64,000 bases of DNA. It comes from Xanthobacteraceae bacterium (lineage in GTDB: Bacteria > Pseudomonadota > Alphaproteobacteria > Rhizobiales > Xanthobacteraceae). Both the position numbers and the translations under genes were made by a program. Position 1 is the first letter of the stretch; every line of letters starts with the position of its first letter. The notes beneath the pieces are model-generated. The model saw only the letters and a list, made by a program, of their open reading frames with translations, was not told the origin of the DNA and made no database searches. Positions 38,119 through 47,194 of the stretch are shown here, in pieces. The stretch covers positions 1-64,000 of the forward strand of contig JARLIY010000103.1 in assembly GCA_031291475.1 (NCBI GenBank), in the 5' to 3' direction.

Positions 38119-38868
38119 TCACTTTTTGCGGGCAAAGAACGCCTGGAACGCGGCGCGCGCTTCGTCGGATTGCAGAAGCTTGGCGAAGTGCCCGGCTTCC
38201 GTCTCGATACGTTCAGCGACTTCGTCGCGATGGTTTCGCATCAGCCGTCGCGCCACGGCGAGAGCTTGGGGAGGAAGTGCGGCGATCTCGTGCGCCGCTT
38301 TCAACGCGACGGCATCGACCGCGGTGGCGTCGACCACGCTGTTGACGACGCCGGCGTCCTTTGCTTCCGCGGCCGAAAGCGGACGGCCCATGGCCAGCAG
38401 CGAAAATGCGCGGGCATAGCCCAGGCGCATCGGCGCCAGCAGCGTCGAAGCCAATTCGGGGATGAGACCAAGCTTGAGGAACGGCGTCGAGAATGTCGCG
38501 TCGGTCGCGGCCACAACGTGATCGCAGTGGAACAGGAGCGTGGTGCCGATGCCCACGGCGACCCCGCCGACGGCGGCGACCAGGGGCCTTTCGTTCCTCA
38601 CCAGCTCACGCATAAATTCGAGCGGCCGCGGATCGAGACCGCCGCCGAGGGCCGCGCCGAGAAAGTCGGCGATATCGTTGCCGGCGCAGAAGGTGCCGGG
38701 CGCGCCGGCAAATACGACACAGCGAATGACGTCGCTTTGATTGGCCTCGCGCAACGCGCGGGTCATCTCGGCATACATCGCCAAAGTGAGAGCGTTCTTC
38801 TTCTCCGGGCGATTCATCCGGATGATGCGGACGGCGCCATCGTCCGTCACGGCAATCGCACCAGTCAT
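38119..38868 (-). CDS. Enoyl-CoA hydratase/isomerase family protein
   Basis: A 249-residue crotonase-fold protein of standard hydratase length. NRPEKKNAL near residue 19, FCAGNDIADFL (about 60-70) and AVGGVAVGIGTTLL (about 98-111) form the CoA and oxyanion sites. The catalytic region STPFLKLGLIPE (about 127-138) has one clear Glu, as in isomerase-like or carnitine-type members, rather than two, so hydratase activity is not certain. It is cotranscribed with the SDR gene and could supply a beta-oxidation-like step for the acyl-CoA made by the neighbouring synthetase. Confidence 0.87.
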   Translation of the reverse strand: MTGAIAVTDDGAVRIIRMNRPEKKNALTLAMYAEMTRALREANQSDVIRCVVFAGAPGTFCAGNDIADFLGAALGGGLDPRPLEFMRELVRNERPLVAAVGGVAVGIGTTLLFHCDHVVAATDATFSTPFLKLGLIPELASTLLAPMRLGYARAFSLLAMGRPLSAAEAKDAGVVNSVVDATAVDAVALKAAHEIAALPPQALAVARRLMRNHRDEVAERIETEAGHFAKLLQSDEARAAFQAFFARKK

Positions 38869-38948
38869 GGGCTTCCCCCCGTTCCAACCCCGATCATATT
38901 GATTGCGGGCCGGCGCGCCAGCCGCGCGATAATCCGGCAGAGCCGCCG

Positions 38949-39302
38949 TCAGCCTTTTTCGTGACGGATGAGCCTTCCCATCGCCCGAAATTCGCCGCCC
39001 GCCGCCGTTCGCGCCTGCGTTTCGATGGCCCGGTAGAGGTCGACCATCCGTTCTCCGACGGGAGTCACGACGGCGCTACCGCGGCGGGCGCCGCCGGTTT
39101 CGGCCTTCACTGCCGGCTCGCGCAAGGTCTGATTGATTTCCTCGACCAAGAGCCAGGCCCGCCGGTAGGACATCCCAATCGACCGCGCCGTCGCCGAGAT
39201 CGAGCCGGTCGAGCGGATCGCCTCCAAAAGCGCGATCTTGCACGGGCCGATGCGGTCCCCGGACGCCAGATCGATACGGATCGAAAGGTGGGTGCCGGGC
39301 AT
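38949..39302 (-). CDS. ModE-type winged helix-turn-helix DNA-binding protein
   Basis: A 117-residue protein matching the N-terminal LysR-like winged helix of ModE. The helix-turn-helix is about 22-50 (KIALLEAIRSTGSISATARS), followed by MSYRRAWLLVEEIN, a ModE hallmark, and the wing GGARRGSAVVTPVG (about 71-84). It lacks the C-terminal molybdate-binding (TOBE/Mop) domains, so it may not sense molybdate directly. It lies downstream of a molybdenum formate dehydrogenase and an OFA transporter on the same strand, and could regulate them. Such stand-alone ModE-N proteins are common in proteobacteria, often with unknown targets. Confidence 0.85.
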   Translation of the reverse strand: MPGTHLSIRIDLASGDRIGPCKIALLEAIRSTGSISATARSIGMSYRRAWLLVEEINQTLREPAVKAETGGARRGSAVVTPVGERMVDLYRAIETQARTAAGGEFRAMGRLIRHEKG

Positions 39303-39456
39303 GCCGTTTTATTCCAGGGGGCTCCGCCAGCAGTCACCCCGAACCCCGGCGTACGTCAAGGGCATGTTCCACGCGGCGGTGTACGGCATTGGTGCAGCAA
39401 TGAAACGGCGCGGCTTTGCGGCGGCGCCGTTCGCAATCTCGGGATTGAAGCGTCGA

Positions 39457-41106
39457 CTAGAACAGTTTAACGGCGGACTGCAGCGTGATCCAAACGCCCC
39501 ATGCCAGCGGAATGCCGACGAAGGCCCAGAAGATTGCAGCTGGCAGATCGAAGCCGCCCTTGCCGATGCCAAACGAGCCCGATGGAACCGGGCCGGTGGC
39601 ACTGGCGGCTTGCAGTTTGGCCACTTCTTCCTCGCTCATATACCACTTGGGATTCACCGGCTTGACCAGAAAGTTGCAGATCAGGCCTACAACCAGCATC
39701 CCGCACAGGATGTACATGGTGAAGTCGTAGAGATGGTCGCGCGGTACGCCGGCCGCGAGCTGGAACTCGCGGATGTAGTTCACCACCACGGGGCCGACGA
39801 TGCCGGCCGTCGACCAGGCCGTAAGCAGCCGGCCATGGATGGCGCCGACGAACTGCGTACCGAACATATCGGCGAGGTAAGCCGGCACGGTGGCGAAACC
39901 GCCGCCATACATCGACAGGATGATGCAGAAGGAGGCGACGAACAGCGCCTTGTTGCCGATTTGCGCAAAGAACGGCGCCGATGCATACAGCGCGATGCCG
40001 AGCAGGAAAAACACATAGTAGGTGTTCTTGCGTCCGATAAAGTCGGACAGCGAGGCCCAGAATACCCGGCCGCCGATGTTGAACAGCGACAGCAACCCGG
40101 CGAAGCCGGCTGCGATCCCGGCAATGGCGACCTTTTGCTCGACACTGAGCGCATTGAAGCCAAGCTCCGGATGTCCGATCAGCTTGCCGCCGAAGATTTC
40201 CTGAAGCATCGGCGAGGCCATGCCGATGACGCCGATGCCCGCGGAGACGTTCAGGCAAAGCACCGCCCAGATCAGCCAGAACTGCGGCGTCTTGTGCGCA
40301 TCTTTCAGATGCACGTTGTGCTGGGTGATCATCGACTTGGTTTCGCTAGGCGGCCTCCAGCCCTCCGGTCGCCATCCGGCGGGCGGCAGCCGATAGCGGA
40401 ATGCGCCGACCATCATGAAGAAGAAGTAGATCACCCCCAATGCGAAGAAGGTTTGCCAAGCGCCTACCGAGGTCGGCGTCTTGAAGTAATTCATCAGAAT
40501 GTTCGCCAGCGGCGCGCCGATCATTGCACCACCGCCAAAGCCTGCGATGGCGAAGCCTGTCGCCATGCCCCTGTGGTCCGGAAACCATTTGATCAGCGTG
40601 GACACCGGCGAGATGTAGCCGAGGCCGAGGCCGACGCCGCCGATCACGCCGGCACCGAGCCACATCAGCCACAATTGATGAACGTAGACGCCGATCCCGC
40701 CGAGCATGAGTCCGCCCGCCCAGCAGCAAGCCGCGACGACACCGGCCTTGCGCGGGCCCACCCGCTCGAGCCAGCCGCCCCAGATCGCCGCGGAGACGCC
40801 GAGCAGAACGAAGAAGAGGGTGAACATCCAGCCCATGCTGGCAATGCGCCAATCGCAGGTCGTTGTGAATAATTCCTGCAGAAGCGTCATATCGGGGCAG
40901 GCCTTGGCGGCCGTAATGCCGAGCGCCCGCGACAGCGGCAGCCAGAACACGCTGAAGCCGTAGGCCATGCCGATGCAAAGATGGATGCAAAGTGCGGCCG
41001 GGGGAACGAGCCAGCGATTGAATCCCGCTTTGGCGATTATTCGCTCGCGATCGAGAAGACCCGTCCCCGAACCCACGAGGCCTTCCGCTCGTTCGACTGT
41101 GGTCAT
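39457..41106 (-). CDS. OFA-family MFS transporter (oxalate/formate antiporter-like)
   Basis: A 549-residue major facilitator protein with 12 membrane segments. The N-terminal region CIHLCIGMAYGFSVFWLPLS (about 38-57), the first-half loop GWLERVGPRKAG (about 113-124), and GGRVFWASLSDFIGRKNTYY (two blocks, GGRVFWASLS and DFIGRKN, near 346-362) are OFA-type. Two additional long loops make it bigger than the roughly 420-residue OxlT. The ATG at 41106 has GGGAGGG 7 nt upstream; a GTG lies directly before it. Being next to the formate dehydrogenase operon, formate or oxalate uptake/exchange is the natural proposal. Substrates of long OFA proteins vary, so the assignment is by context. Confidence 0.85.
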   Translation of the reverse strand: MTTVERAEGLVGSGTGLLDRERIIAKAGFNRWLVPPAALCIHLCIGMAYGFSVFWLPLSRALGITAAKACPDMTLLQELFTTTCDWRIASMGWMFTLFFVLLGVSAAIWGGWLERVGPRKAGVVAACCWAGGLMLGGIGVYVHQLWLMWLGAGVIGGVGLGLGYISPVSTLIKWFPDHRGMATGFAIAGFGGGAMIGAPLANILMNYFKTPTSVGAWQTFFALGVIYFFFMMVGAFRYRLPPAGWRPEGWRPPSETKSMITQHNVHLKDAHKTPQFWLIWAVLCLNVSAGIGVIGMASPMLQEIFGGKLIGHPELGFNALSVEQKVAIAGIAAGFAGLLSLFNIGGRVFWASLSDFIGRKNTYYVFFLLGIALYASAPFFAQIGNKALFVASFCIILSMYGGGFATVPAYLADMFGTQFVGAIHGRLLTAWSTAGIVGPVVVNYIREFQLAAGVPRDHLYDFTMYILCGMLVVGLICNFLVKPVNPKWYMSEEEVAKLQAASATGPVPSGSFGIGKGGFDLPAAIFWAFVGIPLAWGVWITLQSAVKLF

Positions 41107-41158
41107 CACATTTCCCTCCCTGATCGCCCGCTTTTCGGGGCTTTTCAGTTTGTGCAGC

Positions 41159-41190
41159 TTTTTCAGTTTTTCAGTTTTTCAGTTTTTTCG
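41159..41190. repeat. 8-bp tandem repeat at the 3' end of fdsD
   Basis: Three perfect copies of TTTTTCAG (41159-41166, 41167-41174, 41175-41182) plus a degenerate fourth (to 41190), i.e. CTGAAAAA on the coding strand. The fdsD stop (41171-41173) lies inside the second copy. Gain or loss of one unit would leave the protein end unchanged, because the stop is reached in the first units read. Confidence 0.75.
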
Positions 41191-41407
41191 ATTCTGCTTC
41201 CTTCAACAGCTCGATGGCCCGGCGCGCGGAAAGGTCGAGCCCTCGGCCGCCCGCCTCAACATACTCATAGATCGCGGCGCGCATCCGCGGATCCCAGAAT
41301 TTCTTGATATGATCGGCCGTCCCCGCGGCGGCCTGTTCCGGTCCCTGACTCGCGAAAAACTTGCCGATTTGATTGGCCATGTACACCAGCTTATCAAGCG
41401 ACGACAT
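41171..41407 (-). CDS. fdsD: Formate dehydrogenase delta subunit
   Basis: A 78-residue protein with KLVYMANQIGKFFASQ at 6-21 and HIKKFWDPRMRAAI at 33-46, the conserved core of the FdsD family. FdsD is a small subunit needed for activity of NAD-dependent Mo-formate dehydrogenases. I start at the ATG at 41407, inside the end of fdhD (14-bp overlap); a longer open frame upstream is fdhD read out of frame. It is the last gene of fdsG-B-A-fdhD-fdsD, the same order as in Cupriavidus fdsGBACD. Confidence 0.88.
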   Translation of the reverse strand: MSSLDKLVYMANQIGKFFASQGPEQAAAGTADHIKKFWDPRMRAAIYEYVEAGGRGLDLSARRAIELLKEAESKKLKN

Positions 41408-42224
41408 GGGTAGCGGCTTCTTTGGTTGTTTCTTTGATGCGTTGCGGGTGTGTGAACACTTCGAAGCCGTCGCTGCGCGCGATGGCAACAAGCGTTATTC
41501 CGGCGGTGTCGGCGGTGCGCACGGCAAGCGCGGTGGGCGCCGACACGGCGACGATGAGCGGCGCGCCGATGGCCGCGGTTTTCTGCACCATTTCCACCGA
41601 CACGCGGCTGGTGAGCAGCACGATGCCGCTGTGGCCGGGAACGTTGTCACGCATCAATGCACCGGCAAGCTTGTCGAGGGCGTTGTGCCGGCCGACGTCT
41701 TCCCGCACCGCAGCGAGACCGGTGTCCGGGCGCCAAAATGCCGCAGCGTGAACCGCGCGCGTCAGCCGATTGAGCTCCTGCCGCGGACCAAGCGTTTCCA
41801 GTGCCCGCATGATCTCGGCCGGCGTAAAGCTCTTGCCGTCGCGCACCCGCACCGGCGGACGCACGGCCTCGTCGAGGCTTTCGATGCCGCACAGCCCGCA
41901 GCCGGTCGGCCCGGCCATGTGGCGCCGCCGGTCGCTTAAGGCCGCGGCGTGCGGCTCGGTCAACCACATGCGCAACTCGATGGAGGCATCGTGCTCGACG
42001 ATATCGAGCTGACGGATGTCGGCTGGAGCGGAGACGAGACGCTCGGTGATGCTGAAACCGAGCGCAAAATCTTCGAGATTTTGCGGCGTCGCCATCATGA
42101 CCGCATAGGAGCCGCCGTCATAGGTGAAGGCGACGGCGGTTTCTTCGGGGATGACGCGCTTGCCGTCGGCCGCGCCCTGTTGGCGCCAGATCGAGCAGGC
42201 GACTGTGACCGTCGGTTCACGCAT
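41394..42224 (-). CDS. fdhD: Formate dehydrogenase accessory sulfurtransferase FdhD
   Basis: A 276-residue protein. The persulfide-carrying CxxC is in TGCGLCGIES (about 106-115), and the C-terminal nucleotide/cofactor-binding block DVGRHNALDKLAGA (about 179-192) is intact. FdhD transfers sulfur from a cysteine desulfurase to the bis-MGD cofactor before insertion into the formate dehydrogenase. The start is 3 bp after the fdsA stop. The same protein is called FdsC in the Cupriavidus operon. Confidence 0.92.
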   Translation of the reverse strand: MREPTVTVACSIWRQQGAADGKRVIPEETAVAFTYDGGSYAVMMATPQNLEDFALGFSITERLVSAPADIRQLDIVEHDASIELRMWLTEPHAAALSDRRRHMAGPTGCGLCGIESLDEAVRPPVRVRDGKSFTPAEIMRALETLGPRQELNRLTRAVHAAAFWRPDTGLAAVREDVGRHNALDKLAGALMRDNVPGHSGIVLLTSRVSVEMVQKTAAIGAPLIVAVSAPTALAVRTADTAGITLVAIARSDGFEVFTHPQRIKETTKEAATHVVA

Positions 42225-42227
42225 CCG

Positions 42228-45089
42228 CTACTCCGCCGCCTCGATCGTCGCGGCGACGCGGCGGCTTTTGCGTGCCAGCTCATTATATTCCTGCTGCCAT
42301 TCCGAGGGTCCGTTCGACGGCGACACCTGAACTGCGGTCACTTTGTATTCAGGGCAATTGGTCGCCCAGTCGGAATACTCGGTGGTGACGACGTTGACCT
42401 GCGTGTTCGGGTGATGGAACGTCGTGTAGACGACGCCCGGCGCCACACGCTCGGTGATGAGCGCGCGCAATGTCGTCTCGCCGGAGCGGCTGGCGAGCTT
42501 CACCCAGTCGCCGTCGCGGACGCCGCGTTGTTCGGCGTCATGCGGATGGATTTCGAGCCGGTCCTCTTCGTGCCAAATGACGTTGGCGGTGCGGCGGGTC
42601 TGCGCGCCGACATTGTATTGGCTGAGGATGCGGCCGGTCGTGAGCAGCAGCGGGAAGCGCGGCCCGGTCTTTTCGTCGGTCGCGACGTAATCGGTGACGA
42701 TGAACTTGCCCTTGCCGCGCACAAAGCCGTTCATGTGCATGACCGGCGTGCCCTCGGGGGCCTTTTCGTTGCACGGCCACTGAACCGAGCCGAGCCGGTC
42801 AAGCTTCTCGAAACTGACCCCGGCGAAGGTCGGCGTTAGTCGCGCGATCTCGTCCATGATCTCGGACGGATGGTTGTAGTGCATGGGATATCCCATGGCC
42901 TCGCTGATCAGGCAGGTGATCTCCCAGTCGGCATAGCCATTCTTCGGCTCCATGACCTTGCGCACGGGCTGAATGCGGCGCTCGGCGTTGGTGAATGTCC
43001 CGTCCTTTTCGAGGAAGGTCGAGCCGGGCAGGAACACATGCGCGAGGTTGGCGGTCTCGTTCAGGAACAGATCCTGCACGACGACGCATTCCATCGCCTC
43101 GAGGCCCGCCGCGACATGATGCGTATCCGGGTCGGATTGGAGGATGTCCTCGCCCTGGATGTAGAGAGCCTTGAACGAGCCGTCGACCGCGGCGTCCAAC
43201 ATATTTGGGATGCGCAAACCCGGCTCTTCGTCGAGCGGCTTGTGCCAAAGCGCCTCGAACATGGCGCGCGTGGCGTCGTCGGAGATGTGGCGATAGCCCG
43301 ACAGTTCATGCGGGAAAGATCCCATGTCGCACGAGCCTTGCACGTTGTTCTGCCCGCGCAGCGGATTCACGCCAACGCCGGGACGGCCGATGTTGCCGGT
43401 TGCCATGGCGAGATTGGCGATGGCCATGACAGCGGTCGAACCTTGACTGTGCTCGGTGACGCCAAGCCCGTAATAGAAGGCGGCGTTGCCGCCGGTGGCG
43501 TAGAGCCGCGCGGCCTTGCGAATAGTCTCGGCCGGCACGCCGGAAATCTTCGCCACTTCTTCCGGACTGTTGCGCGGTTCGGAGACGAATGCCGCCCAGT
43601 CGCTGAACTCGGCCCAGTCGCAGCGCTCGCGCACGAATTTCTCGTTCACCAGGCCTTCGGTCACGATGACGTTCGCCAGCGCCGTGAGGATGGCAACGTT
43701 GGTGCCGGGACGCAGCGGCAGATGATACGTGGCATCGACATGCGGCATGTGTACGAGGTCGATCCGCCGCGGATCGATGACGATAAGCTTGGCGCCCTGC
43801 CGCAACCGCTTCTTCATGCGCGAGGCGAAGACCGGATGGCCGTCCGTCGGATTGGCGCCGAGAACGACGATCACGTCGGAATGCTCCACCGAATCGAAAT
43901 CCTGGGTGCCCGCCGAAGTGCCGAATGTGGTTTTCAGTCCGTAGCCGGTCGGCGAATGGCAGACGCGGGCGCACGTATCGACGTTGTTGTTGCCGAAGCC
44001 GGCGCGCACGAGTTTCTGCACCAGGAACGTTTCCTCATTGGTGCAGCGCGAGGAGGTGATGCCGCCGACCGAACCGCGGCCGTATTTTCCCTGGATGCGC
44101 TTAAACTCGGAGGCGACAAGGCCGATCGCTTCTTCCCATGACACTTTGCGCCACGGCTCGCTGATCTTGTCGCGCACCATCGGCTTGAGGATGCGCTCTT
44201 TATGGTTGGTGTAGCCCCAGGCGAAGCGTCCCTTGACGCAGGAATGCCCGCGATTCGCCTTGCCGTCCTTATAGGGAATCATGCGGATCACTTCGTCGCC
44301 CCGCATCTCGGCCTTGAAGGCGCAGCCGACGCCGCAATAGGCGCAGGTGGTGATCGCCGACCATTCCGGTTTGCCCTTTTCGATGACTTTCTTCTCGATC
44401 AGCGAGCCGGTGGGGCAGGCCTGCACGCAGGCGCCGCACGACACGCATTCGGACTCGATGAACTTCTCGTCCATGCCGGCGGCGATGATGGAGTCGAAGC
44501 CGCGGCCCGAGACGGTCAGCGCGAAGGTGCCTTGCACCTCCTCGCAGGCGCGCACGCAGCGCGAGCAGACGATGCACTTGGCGGGATCGAAGGCGAAATA
44601 GGGATTGGAATCGTCGATGCCGGGATTGCGGTGGCGCGCGCCATCGAAGCCGTAGCGCACTTCCGTGAGGCCGACTTCCTCGGCGGTATCGAGCAAATCG
44701 ACGTCAGGATATTTGCTGCGGTCGAGCGAATCCACCGAATGGTCGGAGACATAAAGCTCCATCACGCCTTTGCGCAGGCGGCTCAACCGCTCGCTTTGGG
44801 TGTGTACGACCATGCCTTCGGCGACCGGCGTGGTGCAGGACGCCGGCGTACCGGCACGGCCGTCGATCTCGACCAGGCACAAGCGGCAGGAGCCGAACGC
44901 TTCCAGCATGTCGGTGGCGCAAAGCTTGGGGATTTCGACGCCGCCTTCTATCGCCGCGCGCATGATCGAGGTGCCTTCCGCCACCGAAACCTGCTTGCCG
45001 TCGATCGAGAGCGTGACCGATTTCTCCGCCTCGGAACGCGGCGTTCCGTAGTCGATCTCTTTTATGAGCGAGTGTTCGACGAGCGACAT
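42228..45089 (-). CDS. fdsA: NAD-dependent formate dehydrogenase catalytic alpha subunit
   Basis: A 953-residue molybdoenzyme. Domain order: [2Fe-2S] ferredoxin domain (about 25-105, with CATDMLEAFGSCRLC), a His-Cys motif region (VSDHSVD, about 112), two [4Fe-4S] repeats (CIVCSRCVRACEE at about 173-185 and CVSCGACVQACP at about 217-228), another 4Fe-4S site CAYCGVGCAF (about 250), then the large bis-MGD domain. The Mo ligand is Cys377, followed by His378, in VCHSPTG. The C-terminal molydopterin-binding domain is about 830-940. It oxidises formate to CO2 in the cytoplasm and hands electrons through the cluster chain to FdsG/FdsB and NAD+. Length and order match Rhodobacter and Cupriavidus FdsA. 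Confidence 0.95.
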   Translation of the reverse strand: MSLVEHSLIKEIDYGTPRSEAEKSVTLSIDGKQVSVAEGTSIMRAAIEGGVEIPKLCATDMLEAFGSCRLCLVEIDGRAGTPASCTTPVAEGMVVHTQSERLSRLRKGVMELYVSDHSVDSLDRSKYPDVDLLDTAEEVGLTEVRYGFDGARHRNPGIDDSNPYFAFDPAKCIVCSRCVRACEEVQGTFALTVSGRGFDSIIAAGMDEKFIESECVSCGACVQACPTGSLIEKKVIEKGKPEWSAITTCAYCGVGCAFKAEMRGDEVIRMIPYKDGKANRGHSCVKGRFAWGYTNHKERILKPMVRDKISEPWRKVSWEEAIGLVASEFKRIQGKYGRGSVGGITSSRCTNEETFLVQKLVRAGFGNNNVDTCARVCHSPTGYGLKTTFGTSAGTQDFDSVEHSDVIVVLGANPTDGHPVFASRMKKRLRQGAKLIVIDPRRIDLVHMPHVDATYHLPLRPGTNVAILTALANVIVTEGLVNEKFVRERCDWAEFSDWAAFVSEPRNSPEEVAKISGVPAETIRKAARLYATGGNAAFYYGLGVTEHSQGSTAVMAIANLAMATGNIGRPGVGVNPLRGQNNVQGSCDMGSFPHELSGYRHISDDATRAMFEALWHKPLDEEPGLRIPNMLDAAVDGSFKALYIQGEDILQSDPDTHHVAAGLEAMECVVVQDLFLNETANLAHVFLPGSTFLEKDGTFTNAERRIQPVRKVMEPKNGYADWEITCLISEAMGYPMHYNHPSEIMDEIARLTPTFAGVSFEKLDRLGSVQWPCNEKAPEGTPVMHMNGFVRGKGKFIVTDYVATDEKTGPRFPLLLTTGRILSQYNVGAQTRRTANVIWHEEDRLEIHPHDAEQRGVRDGDWVKLASRSGETTLRALITERVAPGVVYTTFHHPNTQVNVVTTEYSDWATNCPEYKVTAVQVSPSNGPSEWQQEYNELARKSRRVAATIEAAE

Positions 45090-45098
45090 CGCGCTCTC

Positions 45099-46652
45099 CT
45101 ATTCAGCAGCTTGCAGGCGCGAGGGGGCGTCGAAATCTTCGGGAAAATGCGTGAGCGCGCTCATCACCGGATACGGCGTAAACCCGCCGAGCGCACAGAG
45201 CGATCCGAATTTGAGCGTGTTGCACAGGTCTTCGAGCAGCGCGGTGTTGGCCGCGCGATTTTCGTTGCGGATGATGTGGTCGATGACCTCCATGCCGCGG
45301 GTTGAGCCGACCCGGCAGGGTGTGCACTTGCCGCACGATTCGATGGCGCAGAACTCCATGGCGAAGCGCGCTTGCTTCGCCATGTCCACAGTGTCGTCGA
45401 ACACCACGATACCGCCGTGGCCGATCAGGCCCTCGCGCGCGGCGAATGCCTCGTAGTCGAAGGGCGTGTCGAACAGCGCGCGGGGAAAGTATGCGCCGAG
45501 CGGGCCGCCGACTTGAACCGCACGCACCGGACGGCCGCTGCGTGTGCCGCCGCCGATGTCGTCGACCAGATCGCCCAGCGTGATGCCGAACGCGGTTTCG
45601 AACAGGCCGCCGTGCTTGACGTTGCCGGCGAGCTGGATCGGCATCGTGCCGCGTGATCTGCCCATGCCGTAATCGCGGTAGAAAGCGGAGCCCTTTTCCA
45701 TGATGATCGGCACCGATGCGAGCGACAAGACGTTGTTGATGACCGTCGGCTGGCCGAACAGGCCCTTATGGGCCGGCAGTGGCGGCTTGGCGCGGACAAG
45801 GCCGCGCTTTCCTTCGAGGCTGTCGAGCAGCGAGGTCTCCTCGCCGCAAACATAGGCGCCGGCGCCGACGCGAACCTCCATGTCGAAGGCAAAGCTCGAG
45901 CCCGCGACGCGGCCGCCCAGATAGCCGCCGCGCTGCGCAGCGGCGATCGCCGCTTCCATCGTCGCCGCTGAATGCGGATATTCCGAGCGGATGTAGACGT
46001 AGCCCTTGGTCGCGCCGGCGGCGATGGCGGCAATGGTCATCCCCTCGATCAGCGCGAAGGGATCGCCTTCCATGATCATCCGGTCGGCGAAAGTACCGCT
46101 GTCGCCTTCGTCGGCGTTGCAGACGATGTATTTCTGTGGCGCCTTGGTTTGCGCCACGGTGCGCCACTTGATGCCGGTCGGGAATCCGGCGCCGCCGCGG
46201 CCGCGCAAGCCCGATTGCACAACCTCTTCGACGGTCGCCTCGGCGCCGAGCGAGAGCGCCCGTTCGAGGCCATGGTATCCGCCGTGGGCGCGGTAGTCGT
46301 CGAGCGAGCGCGGATCGACCACGCCGCAGCGGGCGAAGGTGAGTCGCGTTTGCCGTTTCAGCCAGGGAATCTCTTCGGTCGGACCGAGCCGCAGCGGATG
46401 CGCGCCGTTGCCGAGGATGGCGGTGAGGAGGCTTTCCGCGTCGCTCGGCGTGACCGGGCCGTAAGCGATGCGGCCGGCCGGCGTGGCCAACTCGACCATC
46501 GGTTCGAGCCAGTAGAGGCCGCGGGAACCGTTGCGCACGATGTCGACCGCGACTTTGTGCCGCGCGGCCGCAGCCCGGATGCCGGTCGCGACCTCCTCGG
46601 CGCCAACCGCCAGCGCACCCGCGTCAATCGGGATGTACAAGCGCAACGTCAT
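45099..46652 (-). CDS. fdsB: NAD-dependent formate dehydrogenase beta subunit (NuoF-like)
   Basis: A 517-residue diaphorase subunit. An N-terminal thioredoxin-like domain (about 1-90) precedes the FMN/NADH domain, with GRGGAGFPTGIKW near residue 150 and the NADH loop GAGAYVCGEETSL near 265. The C-terminal [4Fe-4S] motif is ESCGKCTPCRVGS (about 437-449). It passes electrons to NAD+. The ATG at 46652 overlaps the stop of fdsG (ATGA), and fdsA follows after 9 bp. The fused thioredoxin-like part is the FdsB/HoxF arrangement. Confidence 0.94.
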   Translation of the reverse strand: MTLRLYIPIDAGALAVGAEEVATGIRAAAARHKVAVDIVRNGSRGLYWLEPMVELATPAGRIAYGPVTPSDAESLLTAILGNGAHPLRLGPTEEIPWLKRQTRLTFARCGVVDPRSLDDYRAHGGYHGLERALSLGAEATVEEVVQSGLRGRGGAGFPTGIKWRTVAQTKAPQKYIVCNADEGDSGTFADRMIMEGDPFALIEGMTIAAIAAGATKGYVYIRSEYPHSAATMEAAIAAAQRGGYLGGRVAGSSFAFDMEVRVGAGAYVCGEETSLLDSLEGKRGLVRAKPPLPAHKGLFGQPTVINNVLSLASVPIIMEKGSAFYRDYGMGRSRGTMPIQLAGNVKHGGLFETAFGITLGDLVDDIGGGTRSGRPVRAVQVGGPLGAYFPRALFDTPFDYEAFAAREGLIGHGGIVVFDDTVDMAKQARFAMEFCAIESCGKCTPCRVGSTRGMEVIDHIIRNENRAANTALLEDLCNTLKFGSLCALGGFTPYPVMSALTHFPEDFDAPSRLQAAE

Positions 46653-47164
46653 TGCTGCGCCTCCGCCAGCAAGCTTTCCAGCCGCCGCTGATCGAGCCTG
46701 CCGACAACCTTGCCGTCCAGCATGGCCGACGGCGCGATCGCGCACAGGCCAAGGCAATAGACCGGCTCAAGCGTGACACTGCCGTCGGGCGCGGTGGTGC
46801 CCAGCGCGGTGCCCAGCCGGGCCTCGGCTCGCGCGGCCAAGGGCTCGCCGCCGGCGGCCTGGCAGGCCTCGGCGCGGCACAGTTTGAGCACGTGACGCCC
46901 GGCCGGGGCGCGGCGGAAGTCGTGATAGAAGGTAACGACGCCATGTACCTCGGCGCGGGTGAGGTTCAGCGCCTCGGCGATCAGCGGCTCGGCGGCCTCG
47001 TCGATATAGCCGAATTCCTCCTGAAGCGCGTGGAGAATAGGCAGAAGCGGACCCTCACGATCCACGTGTTCCCGAATACGCAGGAGCGCGAGTTCCTTGT
47101 CCCAGGCAGCCTGGGTTGGCGTGCGACTTCCCGGTTGCTTCGTGGACATCGGGGGTACTTTCAC
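46649..47164 (-). CDS. fdsG: NAD-dependent formate dehydrogenase gamma subunit (NuoE-like)
   Basis: A 171-residue [2Fe-2S] thioredoxin-fold protein. Cluster ligands are in CRAEACQ (about 97-103) and CLGLCAIAP (about 136-144). The helical N-terminus with LLPILHALQEEFGYI is typical of NuoE/HoxE. Two starts are possible: GTG at 47164, with GGGAGG 9 nt upstream inside the leader hairpin, or ATG at 47149 with only GAAAG before it. I prefer GTG on ribosome-site strength. It is the first gene of the fds operon and bridges FdsA clusters to FdsB FMN. Confidence 0.9.
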   Translation of the reverse strand: MKVPPMSTKQPGSRTPTQAAWDKELALLRIREHVDREGPLLPILHALQEEFGYIDEAAEPLIAEALNLTRAEVHGVVTFYHDFRRAPAGRHVLKLCRAEACQAAGGEPLAARAEARLGTALGTTAPDGSVTLEPVYCLGLCAIAPSAMLDGKVVGRLDQRRLESLLAEAQQ

Positions 47165-47185
47165 CTATGCGGGCCTCCCGCATAG
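47165..47185 (-). promoter_or_regulatory. Perfect leader hairpin/operator in front of fdsG
   Basis: CTATGCGGG (47165-47173) and CCCGCATAG (47177-47185) form a perfect 9-bp stem with a 3-nt centre. On the coding strand the GGGAGG ribosome site spans the 3' side of one arm and the loop. It would lie just after the predicted transcription start, so it can act as a repressor operator or as an RNA hairpin limiting initiation at the GTG. Confidence 0.55.
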
Positions 47186-47194
47186 CAAATATGC

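Noticed and set aside
39238-40872. 544-codon plus-strand frame opposite the OFA transporter
   Set aside because: The transporter on the other strand has all MFS features. This frame is a compositional shadow rich in Arg, Asp, Glu, Gln and His.
41159-41190. Phase-variable C-terminus of FdsD through the 8-bp tandem repeat
   Set aside because: Reading through the units shows the stop is met within the first full units, so adding or removing one unit does not change the protein.
42870-44141. Long plus-strand frame opposite fdsA
   Set aside because: fdsA motifs (Mo Cys377, Fe-S clusters) are continuous on the minus strand; the plus frame shows no family resemblance.
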